Source: Cricetomys ansorgei
Lineage: Eukaryota > Chordata > Mammalia > Rodentia > Nesomyidae
Direction of reading: 5' to 3'
DNA: 64,000 nt
Assembly (NCBI GenBank): GCA_026225945.1
Contig: JAMJFZ010001074.1
Span: 4,336,001 to 4,400,000 of the forward strand
Every line of letters starts with the position of its first letter. The stretch's first letter is position 1. Shown here piece by piece: positions 1 to 10,682 of this stretch. The translations under genes were made by a program, and so were the position numbers. Under the pieces are notes generated by a model. It was not told the DNA's origin. It made no database searches and saw nothing but the letters and a program-made list of their open reading frames with translations.

Positions 1-1639
1 TATTTAACCTCCCAAATTCATTTACTCATTTAGTGAACATTTAATGAGTTTGTAGCTGGTCCATAAATTCTGCTGATGGAAGCAAATAAAATAGTAATGA
101 AATAAGATCTTGCTTTCAAGAATTTCACACTGTAATGAAGAAGAGACTAATTTACAGATTTAATATTTTATATTGCACATTAAAGTTGCATAATTTAAAG
201 TATGACATATGTGTTACAACAGATGTGGAACAAAGTAGATGTAAAGTAAGTATGTGAATTGCAAAAGATGGACAATAGAGTCTAGGTAGAAAAAAAGAGG
301 CCACATTCTTATAGGATAATTTGATTTTGTTTGTTTTTCTGAGTCAAACTACTGTGATAGTGGATAATATTCTCTCTATCCCTCTTTCTCTCTCTCTATC
401 TCCTCTCTCTCTCCATGTGTGTAAATGTGTACAAAGAAACACAAAAGGGGTATAAAATGTCTCATGGCATCTGATATCCTATTATATTTTCATTGATAAT
501 GTAAACTCCCTGTTTTTGTCAAGGTTTACCCAAAAGAGTTTGAAGATGATAATATGTTATCTACAAATTTATACTAGTTAACATTTATACTCTCTTGCTT
601 ACTGAAATATTTAAGGTAAAAGTAGACAGAATTACATGCTTGTTTGTTTTGAATTGAGACAAAGAGAAAATAATTGGGCAGAAATATTAATAAAGAATTG
701 TGTACACGAAAATAAAAGTAAATAATTTATTGCTTAATTATAAGAATCATTTGAGATTTGACCTAAGAAATGACCTAAGAGATTCTATCTTTAGTTTATG
801 ATTCATTGATTGGCATGGAGGAGACATGGAATTGGAGGTTTAATAGACTTGATTGATGGCATGAAAATTAAAAACCATAATAATGTAAATTTTAATAGCT
901 TATTGAGATGGTGAGAACATTAAACTAAAACTAAGAAATGTGTATTTAGAAGGAGAATATTGTCAAATATTAACCTAGGGTTGCAATTTACAAAATTTAT
1001 TAATACAGGAAATGAAAAAACTGGTCGCAGAAGTTGAAAATCCTTCCATAAAGTCTGCTTACTCTGTATTCCTGACACTTGGAACACACTTGTTAAACGA
1101 TATTATCACTTATTCCTTTTTGACAACATTATATTCTCACATGAAGTTATAAGAACTTCTATTGTCTAGACTTCTTTTTCCAATCTTATCCATTTAGTCA
1201 CTCCTTAGAACTTTATGTACCACCCCATTCAATATCTCCATTTTATCTTACATAAAGGACCACATTCATGTATTCATCTTCCTGTGTTCTGCCTTAAACT
1301 TAGTGCATAACTTCCAGTCTTTCCCCATGGATTTTTTTTTTCCATAAAGTAGGTCTCAAGTTCTAGGAGATTGAGTGACTGAACAGTTTAGTAGAATGAT
1401 GAGCTCAATTAGTTTAGTGAATTCATGAAGAAAAATTTAAGGGTACAAATTTAAATATATAGAAAATAATAACTATTTCAGCTTAAGGAAATGGCAGTAG
1501 AGGGTTTTCTTCAAGGATCAATGATCTTTCTATCTGTTGGGAGTTGTTTGATTTACAGTAGAGGAATGATTTTTTTTCTTGTCTAAATTTTAGTTCAATT
1601 AGACAGCTGTTTATTACCTCAAGTTAAATATGTCACAAC
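1..1639. other. AT-rich unique DNA
   Basis: No gene, RNA gene or recognisable repeat is seen apart from a CT-rich low-complexity tract at about 363-421. Short open frames here have no protein-like character. Confidence 0.6.
363..421. repeat. CT-rich low-complexity tract
   Basis: A run of CTCT/TCCC units with interruptions, ending in a short TGTGTGT. It is a decayed microsatellite and nothing suggests function. Confidence 0.75.
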
Positions 1640-2655
1640 TTATTCATTATGGATCTGTTGCTGTCCCAGTCATTGTTGTGGTTCATAGGCTTTTCAGGTG
1701 TGTATGCCTATCAATTGCTCTTCACTGTTGGTGGTTCCCACAAGACTTACCAATACTATGAGAGCCAATCCACAGGAAAGAGGTATCTAGATCAACTCCA
1801 GCTTGATTCCTGAAAGTCTTAGATCTGACACATATACTGTCATTTCAATAGGGTCTTAAATTAATGTTCTGAGAGGCAACCAGGAGAAACAACAGCCCAT
1901 ATTGTTTGGGGAGTCTCTTGAAATCTGCTGACCAAAAACTTTAAAGGGAATTTATTATATCCAACACTGGAATGTTTGTTAGAGAGTTTATGGACTTTTT
2001 GGGGAATGGAAGATATTTTTTTAACAGACAGAGACTATTACAGAGACCCACAACTTGTCAAAATGTAGAGAATAAGTGACTCTGTGGAGCCAGACAGCAA
2101 CTGATTCCCCTCAAACGCAACCTTTACAAACAAGGCTCAGAGAATGTCACAGAATCAGTGATGAAAAGATGGTAAGATCCAGAAGATTAGGACATTTTCT
2201 GGGAGATAATGTCTTCTGCATATGAGATGAAAGCTTCCAGCATGAATTCTCAACAATATGGTTGTCTGAAGAAGATTAGTATAATGACAAACTACTTGAC
2301 ATGCCAAAGAAGAGAAGGGGGATTTCATATGTTCCTACACATAAATGAAAATCTACAAGTGAGTAACACCTTCTGAGAAAGGGAAAATCAGATTTTGCAG
2401 AGACAAACTCCCACATAGTTTGGCCAATCCATAGAAATTAACTGTGGAGATATTTAAACATTACTAAAGCTAAATAGAGTCAGTAGGTTACATATACACG
2501 TGTGAATAAACGTATGTACTACTTATAACAAAATAATTAAGGAGGAGATCATGAATTTTGAAGGTGAGAAGATGGGAAGAGAGAGAGGGCCAAAATGATG
2601 TAGATACATCACTCAATGTGAAGTTCTTAAAATATAAAAATATTAAAAACAATCT
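1640..2655 (+). mobile_element. L1 retrotransposon, 3' UTR fragment
   Basis: The stretch follows the rodent (Lx-like) L1 3' UTR. It has an ACAGAGACCCACAAC block near 2040, a GGCTCAG...AATG block near 2135, and a terminal block near 2545-2640 with GAGATCATGAATTTTGAAGG, a GGGAAGAG purine stretch, AAAATGATGTAGATACATCA and an A-rich tail. No ORF2 remains, so the copy is strongly 5'-truncated. The left boundary is approximate. Confidence 0.75.
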
Positions 2656-4095
2656 AGGACTTTGGAGGGGGAATAGAAAAATAATAATTGGTTTAATGTT
2701 TTAGGAACTGAAGAGGACATCTCTATATTGGCATCTTATGTACTTTAAAAGTGGCAAAGGAGAGAATTTGAATAGTAGAGTCTTTCCAACTTTTCATAGA
2801 AATAATTTGTCAAATAACCAACTGCTTTCATTGCATATGCATCTAACTGAAATGACTGCCTATTTGGGGAAGATACAATCTGCAAATATATACAATCTTC
2901 ATAAAAATCTAACCTTACAAGTAATAAAGTAAGAGTTATTGTTTATGCCTAGTAATATTTTCAGTGTAAACTCCATAATATAAAGAAGTAGACCACTGAA
3001 TTGTCAAAAGTTTAAATTGGCAGCATCAAATGGGCCTCAAGAAATGTTCTAAATTGAAATGACTCCTAGGAATTTTCTCTGAAATGTGGACGGATTTGAT
3101 ATCACTTTTCAGGAACTCTGAGACTTTATTCAGTATTGTAAGTATATTTAGTTTGTAGAAAACCATAAACCTCAAGAGAACAGATGCCAACCCACGCTTT
3201 GAATAAAAGATACAATGTGATGATTTATTCTGAGAAACAGGGAGCCAGCATTTTGCAATTTAACATTAGATTGTATTCTGAAACAATAAAGCTCTTTTAA
3301 GAACTGAAATAAATAGAGCTGATGGAATTTTTCAGGAAGAATATCACCCCACAAGAAATAAGGACAATACCTAAAAATTTTGTGTTATGCGTATGTTTAT
3401 ATGCATACTTATGCATATATTACTGTTACTATAGTTACTTTTTAAATACCAATGGAGTATGAATAAAATTATAAACCAAGTTATTCTACGTAGACATATT
3501 TCATACAAAGCATTTATAACTTGAATTTGGCTTTAAATGGGTACATTTGAACATGCAGATACAATCTATTTCCTAGAATTTAGAATATGCAAATTATGCT
3601 TTATAAATAGTGTCCTCAAAGTGGATTTTATCCTATAACCTGAAAAGACATTTTTTTTAAAACAGGTTACATAAATGGCATAAATTTTAGTAGTGTTAGT
3701 CAAATAGAAAGAGTATATGAGGTAGAACCTCAATCTTTAGAAAATGTATCAAGAAATGATTTCAATCAGCAAAAGATCCTTGTTTTCCATTCTAGCCAGA
3801 AGCAAATGAGAAGATCTTTTTACAAAGAACATTAAAACTAGAGTATTTGGAAGTAAAAACAATTATGTATAGATTTTATTAACTTGTGTTATCATGAATG
3901 ATACTTTTTTATCAATAGCATCACAATTGATAGACAATATCATAAAATATCAAAGTAATGGTAAATGGGCCTATAAAAATCAAATACTATTGTTATCCTA
4001 AGGGATATTGCAATTAAGTTACTCTTAATGATATTCTGCTAAATTTATAGCTAGTGATTTGCTCAGTTATCCTCAGATAAGCGAATTTCATAACT
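2656..4095. other. AT-rich unique DNA
   Basis: No gene or recognised repeat. The open frames at 2738-2932 (plus) and 3172-3354 (minus) have AT-rich chance composition. Confidence 0.55.
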
Positions 4096-4890
4096 GAACA
4101 ATGTGCAGAGGTTAAGTGTTTTTGGAATACTCAGTCCTAAAAAAGATGTCTTCATAAAATCCCTCCTTTCAGGGCTCAGAGAGCTAAGTAGAAGAGAAGA
4201 CATAAAGATGATAAGAGCCAGAGCATATGTGTGATACCAAAGAACATAGTTTTCCAGGCAAATAAAAGCACAAATAAAAATTAGAGATTATAGGGCCCAT
4301 TCAAGTTCAAGTCTGAAAAGATATGAGCATTGAGAGGGAGAAGTCGACGTGAGCTTTCATTCCTAATCAAGAAGCTAACTCCTTTTGACAACCACATGTA
4401 GAGGAAACACTGGATTTTTTGTAATGGAATAATAATAATAATATAAATAATCTCATATTAACTACAGTTGAGGGTAAATCCCATACCCAGAAATTGATGG
4501 CCTGAAAATTAACACAATGGATTATTTTAGACTTCTTATCTCATGTTGTTTTGTTTGGCCAATTTTTGTCTTACTGGTCTTTTACTAGTATACTAAGGTT
4601 TCATATTTTATGGTTGTGTGTGTGTGTGTGTGTGTATGAGAGAGAGAATGAGAGAGAGAGAATGAGGGTCTGTACATGTGTCAGCATGTGTGTGTTTCTT
4701 GTGTTTTTTTTTTTAAATTTTGTATTATTATTTTTTCCTAAGGAAAGAGTGAAAGAAGGTATTGAGAAGGGCGAATAGGGTGGTGGGATAGATCTGAGGG
4801 TATTTGTTGGGGAGAAACAGTAAAAAGGAGGGGTAAAATGTAGAGTATGCAAAATGAGAAAGTAATTATATATCATGTAGTCCATTTTTT
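4096..4890 (+). mobile_element. L1 retrotransposon, 3' UTR fragment with internal microsatellites
   Basis: It begins with the GTGCAGAGGTTAAGTG / ACTCAGTCCTAA block typical of rodent L1 3' UTRs. It continues through AGGGCTCAGAGAGC and a T/G-rich segment, and ends with the purine-rich terminal block (4740-4870). A TG tract (4615-4635) and a GA tract (4637-4663) have grown inside it. It is 5'-truncated with no coding part. Confidence 0.75.
4615..4663. repeat. (TG)n-(GA)n compound microsatellite
   Basis: About ten TG units run directly into interrupted GAGA units inside the L1 3' UTR. Confidence 0.9.
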
Positions 4891-5715
4891 ATTTATTAGA
4901 AGCTCAACATCACATTCACTGGGTTGCTGTTAAAGTTTCCATAGTTTGCTTAAAGAATCATCCTACATTCTTGACAAGAGACTTATAACAAATTGTATGT
5001 GCTTGCACATTTCTTCCTAGAGAAATTACACATTTTGACCATGATAGAGTAATTTTATTGTAATGAAATTTAAAGTTTTTTAAAATATACTAAACCATTT
5101 TCAAATACTGGACCATTAAATGTATACTGAAATTGTTTACAAAATTAAAAAAAAATATATCAAATGAATCCCTATGTTCATTCTAGACATCTGTTTAATA
5201 AATATAACTGACAGCAACACGATGGAACTGAGTCTCATCTGCATTGCCCTGAGTATTACTGAGGCCGGAGGTCAGTTTGGGGTGGGTAAGCAGTTTGGGG
5301 TGGTCAATAACTCATATTATTCTGTTTTATTCTTTGACACACAAAGAAGAACATATTACCATTAGGCTATAAGATATGTTTTCTATCTTTCTTTTGTGTT
5401 TTAATTATTTAAATGAGAATTCATCAATGTTTAATTCTTCTGAGAACAAACCAGAAAAAAAAATTCTTATCTTCCCTACTCAGATCTGAAGTTATATAAG
5501 AATATATAACAGGATAAAAAAGTGGAAAACACTTTATTCACTCACCAAACCCATAATTTATGGATCATGTTGTACTGATCTGTGTAGAGAATCTATAATC
5601 ACACAGATAGGAGAGATAATGTCTCTAGTTTCAATAAAATAAACATTGATGGAAAAGACTATAGCAGAATTTTTAAAATAGATATTAGAAGCTATAAATA
5701 ACAAGATAGATTTAA
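4891..5715. other. AT-rich unique DNA
   Basis: No repeat or gene recognised. A short imperfect GGTCAGTTTGGGGTGG / AGCAGTTTGGGGTGG duplication lies at about 5270-5302. Confidence 0.5.
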
Positions 5716-5840
5716 GCTAGACATAATAATTCATGTCTTCTACCCTGAATTGTGGGAATTGAAAAAGGGCATTGTTAGCTTTAGGCCAGTCTGGGTCACA
5801 AAGGGAGATCTTATCTTAGTATAAATATAAAAAGTAAGTA
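5716..5840 (+). mobile_element. Old degenerate B1 SINE
   Basis: The order of blocks matches B1: a GCTAGACATAATAATTCATG head, then TTAGGCCAGTCTGGGTCACA, then GGGAGATCTTATCTTAG and an A-rich tail. Divergence is far higher than in the other B1 copies, as expected of a proto-B1 or B1F-type copy. Confidence 0.6.
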
Positions 5841-6179
5841 ATGAAGCACTGAATAAAGTGTACATGCATCTGACCAACTTTAATGCGGGTTTGGAACTCT
5901 TTAACACACACAAAATAGGATATTTTCTTCCCTCTCATTTTTGTTTTTTATAGTCTCAAATGGCTTACAGGTCCTGCTGATAATTTGTAATAGTTAAGTG
6001 ATTGTAATAGTCTAAACTCTATCGTCCTCTAAACGGATTACATGCTTATAGCAAGAATATTTAATCAATGAAATTTTACTCAGGTCACTCAAAAAACTTA
6101 ATGAAATGTAGAAATCAAGTTGTGTGGTGTGAATGATATTAAGGCTTCATTTGAAACTCAAGTATCTGAAAGACTCTGA

Positions 6180-6261
6180 TAGGACTGCTACCAAGCCTCA
6201 TAACCTGAGTTTTACCTCCAGAACCCACAAATGGTGAAAGAGAAGAGAAGAGAAGAGACAT

Positions 6262-6304
<43 letters not shown>

Positions 6305-6310
6305 TATGTA
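6180..6310 (+). mobile_element. tRNA-derived SINE remnant with CA tail
   Basis: Blocks CCAAGCCTCATAACCTGAG and CCAGAACCCACAAATGG belong to the rodent tRNA-type SINE body. They are followed by an AGAAG array (6239-6258), a long CA tail and an A-rich end. The 5' head is missing or decayed. The subfamily (B2/B3/B4/RSINE group) is not resolved. Confidence 0.6.
6263..6301. repeat. (CA)19 microsatellite
   Basis: An uninterrupted CA run forming the tail of the SINE just to its left, preceded by a short AGAAG array. Confidence 0.95.
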
Positions 6311-6332
6311 CTTATTTAAAAAGGAGTTCTGG

Positions 6333-6559
6333 CTGGGAAGTGGGCACAGGCCTTTAATTCCAGCACTCAAGAAGCAAATGCAGGCAGATCTCTGAAGTTC
6401 AAGGCCAACCTGGTCTATGAGTGAATTCCAGGACAGCCACACAGAGTTAAAACAGAGAAATCCTATCTCAAACAAACAAACAAACAAACAAAAACACCAA
6501 AAAACAGAAACAAAAGATAAAAACAAAAATAAATAAATTGATAGATAGGTAGATAAAAT
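6333..6559 (+). mobile_element. B1 SINE with intact target-site duplication
   Basis: A near full-length B1: a GGCTGGGAAGTGG head, CCTTTAATTCCAGCACTCA, CAAGGCCAACCTGGTCTATG, GTGAATTCCAGGACAGCC and AACAGAGAAATCC, then a long (CAAA)n and A-rich tail ending in GATA units. The 11-mer AGGAGTTCTGG occurs on both sides (6322-6332 and 6560-6570), the expected trace of L1-assisted target-primed insertion. Confidence 0.92.
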
Positions 6560-6570
6560 AGGAGTTCTGG

Positions 6571-9500
6571 TAACAATGAGACTTCATAAATGCAAACCTT
6601 GACCTTTCTTGATGTGCAGTTTTTACTCATTTTGTGTTTGTGTACTTACATTATTTATGTGTTTAGATAGTCATAGAATTCATATGCTTTCAAAGGGTTG
6701 ACATTTCAACTACAAAGTACTGTGCTAAATATCAGCTGTGTTTTATGTAACTGATGACAATGTACTATCAGTAATTTAAAAAAAATAACCAACTTGCAAC
6801 CCTTTGTTTTGGATGACATGATATATGGGAAGACATAGTGAAGCATTGATTAATTATTCACAATATTTGAAAAATTATGATTACTCTCATTTATAGGGAC
6901 AAGTTTATGCCCTAGATTATGCCTGAAAACTAATAATTTAAATACATTTCTTCTAGGATATTTTTTATTGCTTTCCGGATGGATCTCACTTGATTGACTA
7001 CATAAATTTTGGTAGCAAGAAAATTATTTTCTCATTTTTTTTTTCTGATGTTTATATTTAATTTGTTAAATAAGTTATAAGAATCTAAGTTATAGCATTA
7101 TTTCAGAATAGCAACTAAATCCCACTGTTATGATTTACAAATTTAAGTTCACTGACACAGTTACATAGTACATAATTAAAGCAAGTAGAGAAGAAGCATT
7201 GACTTAATTTTCTCACCAATGCTGGGTCAGAAGAAGTAGCACAGATGCAGTTGTGCTACTGCATATTTTTGTTCTCTTTATTGTCTTCTGTTTAGTAAAA
7301 CATCTGCCTCATTTCCCAGAGTACTATCATAGCTTCAAGCCCTAATAGACTCCACACTGTGTTTTATGGATTGTATTAGTTGAATGCTACTCTTTTTTTT
7401 ATTTACCCAAGGAACATCTGTCTCATAAATCAGTGCTTAACAAGACGAATTGATAGGGTGATGTGGAAATTCTCATTTAAAAATCTCTCAAATTTTTACT
7501 TGAAGTGATTCTTTCCATTTAAAAGCTAAAACGTCTTCTACAAGTAACCACCCAAGGATTAGGTTAAGAACATATTGAAAGAAGCAAATTATCAAAAGTC
7601 AGTTAGCATGCATATAGTCCAACTAATTGGCTTATGTATAAATGCCTAAATATTTGTTTAATTTCCAAATGAAATATGGGAGAAAAGTCCTCTAGACTAA
7701 AACATAGATCATGCATCTATTTCATTAAGAATGCTCAGTACTGCTTTACAATGACCATAGTATAATATACTTTTTATGTAGAATGTATACTACCAGAGAA
7801 CTGAACACTACTAAATTAATTTTAAGACCTACTCAATATATATCATTTTAGAAAAGTTGTATGTAACACAAATCTTTCATCGGTCAAGCTAATGCAATTA
7901 AAAGATGAATAATTAATGAGAATTATAATAATATGCATAAATAAATAAGCATAAACATAGAGGAAGAAAATTAACATTTGCATACAATCAATGTATTCTA
8001 TACCAAAGACAATATCAACTACAGCAAAATGGAATCTTAATGTTTATAATAAAACTTTTAAGATTGTACAATATGTCACATTGTCATTATAAGAACACAT
8101 CCTTACTTATAAACGTTCTAAAATGGAAAATTTCATAACTCCATGGAATAGTAAGAAGTTATTTTAGATATATGAATGAACAAAATAATACACAATGCAT
8201 ATTCTGATCTCATACAAAGGGAATTATGGTTATATTCATCTTAGGACACATTTCTGTGAGAAAGAAATGAGTAAAAATAGAACTCACATTATTTAACAAG
8301 AAACATACACTTTTTGAAAGAATACAGTGTTGTAAATGATGGATTGTATATGATCCTTAGTTTCAGGTTGTGTTTCCATCTTTGTTGCTATGGTGATTAT
8401 ATATACCATGAAGTTAACTGTCAGCTAACTCACAAGATGATTGGTATTGTGTTGGATATGTTCATTTTTCTTGGGGTAGAATGTAAACCATAAGGTGAGC
8501 CAGGAAGAAACTAAAGAATTCCATACTGGAGACAAGATTAATAAAAAGATTGCTATAAGCAATGAAGTTCATATGCATAACATCTAGGACAGACACAGTC
8601 ATTCTTCTCCTGGTATGCAATCCAAAGAGAGAATAAAGCTAAAAGAGTTGAAGCTAGAACATAAATAAGAAATAACGCCATTTACTTCAAAATCATGCCA
8701 AATATTAATGTTTCCAAAATTAAATCAATTGTCTCCAATGTTTATTTATTTTATTTTTCTTTCAAATAGTTGTGTCTATGATATGTAGTTGGACTACAAG
8801 AACCAGGGAATGAATATGCAGATTTAATGTATCTATTTCAATGGGTTAATATTATTTTTAACTAGTATATGTTGATTCTATAAAGCTTTTAAAGAAAAAT
8901 GAAGTTTGTCAAAATTTTTTTTTCTGAAAATCAATAGCTCTCAAACTCTCTAAGCATTACTTTTAAGCATTACTTCCTGATGTCCTTTCACAAATATGTC
9001 TTGAGTCCAGGCTGTACAACCACATCTCTAGTCTTCAAGGGTCATAAATTATTTGACTCATGTGGGTTATCTCTTTAATTTTGTTAAAACCTCAGTTTAC
9101 TCAACATCAATAAACAAAAATAAGAACTTTTATGACATGGTCATATATATAAAATATATATATTATATCATGGTGAAGGCTCATAAAATATCTTGATCCA
9201 AAGAATCATTCAGGTCAAGATCTTAATATTATTATGCTGACCTTCTAACGGCAACAGCATCTCAGTGATTCCATCTAAGAAGCATTGCTGTGGCATTGAC
9301 GTTTCTTTGTCAACATTAACATTTAGAGCATATTATTAATTAACCTCCAGAGACAGGTGCGAAATACCTTATGAGTTTTTGGTCAGAAAATCCCCAGAGG
9401 CTCTTGTCATTTTTCTTGGTTATTTACCAGAAATACTTGATAAACTCTATTTCTGAAGACCCCAAAAATTTTCATTGCCAAGTATAAAGAAATAAAGGTG

Positions 9501-9755
9501 TAAGTGAAATTGGAATTTTATCCCTTTTAGCTAACTTCAATTATTTTGGAAATACAGAGTACAAAACGGGTAAAGGAATTAAAGAATTTATCTGACTGTA
9601 ATCCAATGAACGTCAATACCAGTTTTCCAAGCAAGATGTGCCCACCAAGACATTAGAGCCACAATATTTACAGAGGCAACAACTAATCTCTGGAACTGAA
9701 ATCTTTACCTTAAATTGATTCATGCCTTGTATTGGAAACCCAGTTTTAAACTTAT
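6571..9755. other. Unique AT-rich DNA
   Basis: About 3.2 kb with no repeat or gene recognised. It holds a 9-bp-stem hairpin at 7235-7260, a 13-base-period duplication of TAAGCATTACTT at 8951-8975 and an AT-rich tract at 9145-9170. Confidence 0.5.
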
Positions 9756-9960
9756 GGCTGGGAGCTAAAAAATGGTTTAGCATTTGAGAGCATGTGTTGC
9801 TCCTACAGAAGACTTGAATGCTATTCCTACCGTACACACTGGACAACATACAACCAAGTGTAACTGTCACTTCAGGTAATCCAGTCCCTTTTCTGTCCTC
9901 TGAGGGCACTTGCATACATGTACACAAGCATAGATACACAAAGTTATATATAAATAAAAG
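9756..9960 (+). mobile_element. tRNA-derived SINE (B3-like)
   Basis: A complete but diverged copy. The head is GGCTGGGAGC...GGTTTAGCATTTGAGAG, followed by GCTCCTACAGAAGACTTGA, a degenerate promoter-B-box region, CCTCTGAGGGCACTTGCATA, ACACAAGCATAGATACAC and an AAATAAAAGT tail. The minus-strand open frame at 9613-9939 is only the shadow of this SINE and its flank. Confidence 0.75.
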
Positions 9961-10079
9961 TAAAATATGGAAAAATAAGTAAGACTATTTAGGGTCTATG
10001 GCCCATACCCATAGACAAATGTTACTCCCAGTCTTAATAAAATAAATCTTTATTTTCAATTAGCAGGGGTGTATGCAGA

Positions 10080-10682
10080 GATGCATCACTGCTCAAAGTG
10101 CTGATAATGAGTTATTGAGTGCTCAGTCCCACACAGGGAATATATTCAACTCTATGGTTCAAGGATCATTATATAGACAATAGCAGAAAGAATTTAACAG
10201 CAGATGTAAAGAACTGTGAAATGCTGTCTTCTGGTTATTTAAAAGCAATGCAGTCATGTCCACCCTACCTTCATGGATGCCTAACAATAGGCCTATACAA
10301 GACAAGGTCTAACAGTCAATGATCAGGAAGAAACTCACAGAGCCTTCCTAACCCTGCTAAATTATTAGCTACTGATGGTTTCTAGGAGAGGGGTAGTGGT
10401 TGTATCAGCTGGGTACCCATTGAGGAGCCCCATAGGGTCCAATGGAGAGTTTCAAAACCATGTTTGCAAACACTGCCATGTTTATACTCAGTAGATCCAA
10501 TAAAGAAAGAAGAAAAGGGAAAAGAAAAGAAAAAGAAAAAAAAGCTACAGAAAAATATGCTTGTGGAAAGATATTTTTTAGGAAGGATGGTAATATGAGT
10601 ATGAGGAATATCAAGGGGGATTTGGTGACTACAGTAGTCAAAATGTACTCTATACATATATAAAATTGTCAAAGAACACATT
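10080..10682 (+). mobile_element. L1 retrotransposon, 3' UTR fragment
   Basis: Rodent L1 3' UTR blocks appear in order: GAGTTATTGAGTGCTCAGTC, TGAAATGCTGTCTTCTGG, GGCCTATACAAGACAAG and GCTACTGATGGTTTCTAGG. A purine tract (10505-10545) follows, then the terminal block with GTCAAAATGTACTCTATACA. There is no coding part. Confidence 0.75.

Noticed and set aside
4601..4885. Open frames of 75-94 residues rich in Cys-Val, Arg-Glu or His-Thr
   Set aside because: They are translations of TG/GA microsatellites within an L1 3' UTR.
6212..6526. 104-residue minus-strand open frame
   Set aside because: It is the reverse strand of a CA tract plus a B1.
9613..9939. 108-residue minus-strand open frame
   Set aside because: It runs through a reversed tRNA-type SINE and its flank. 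There is no independent coding signal.
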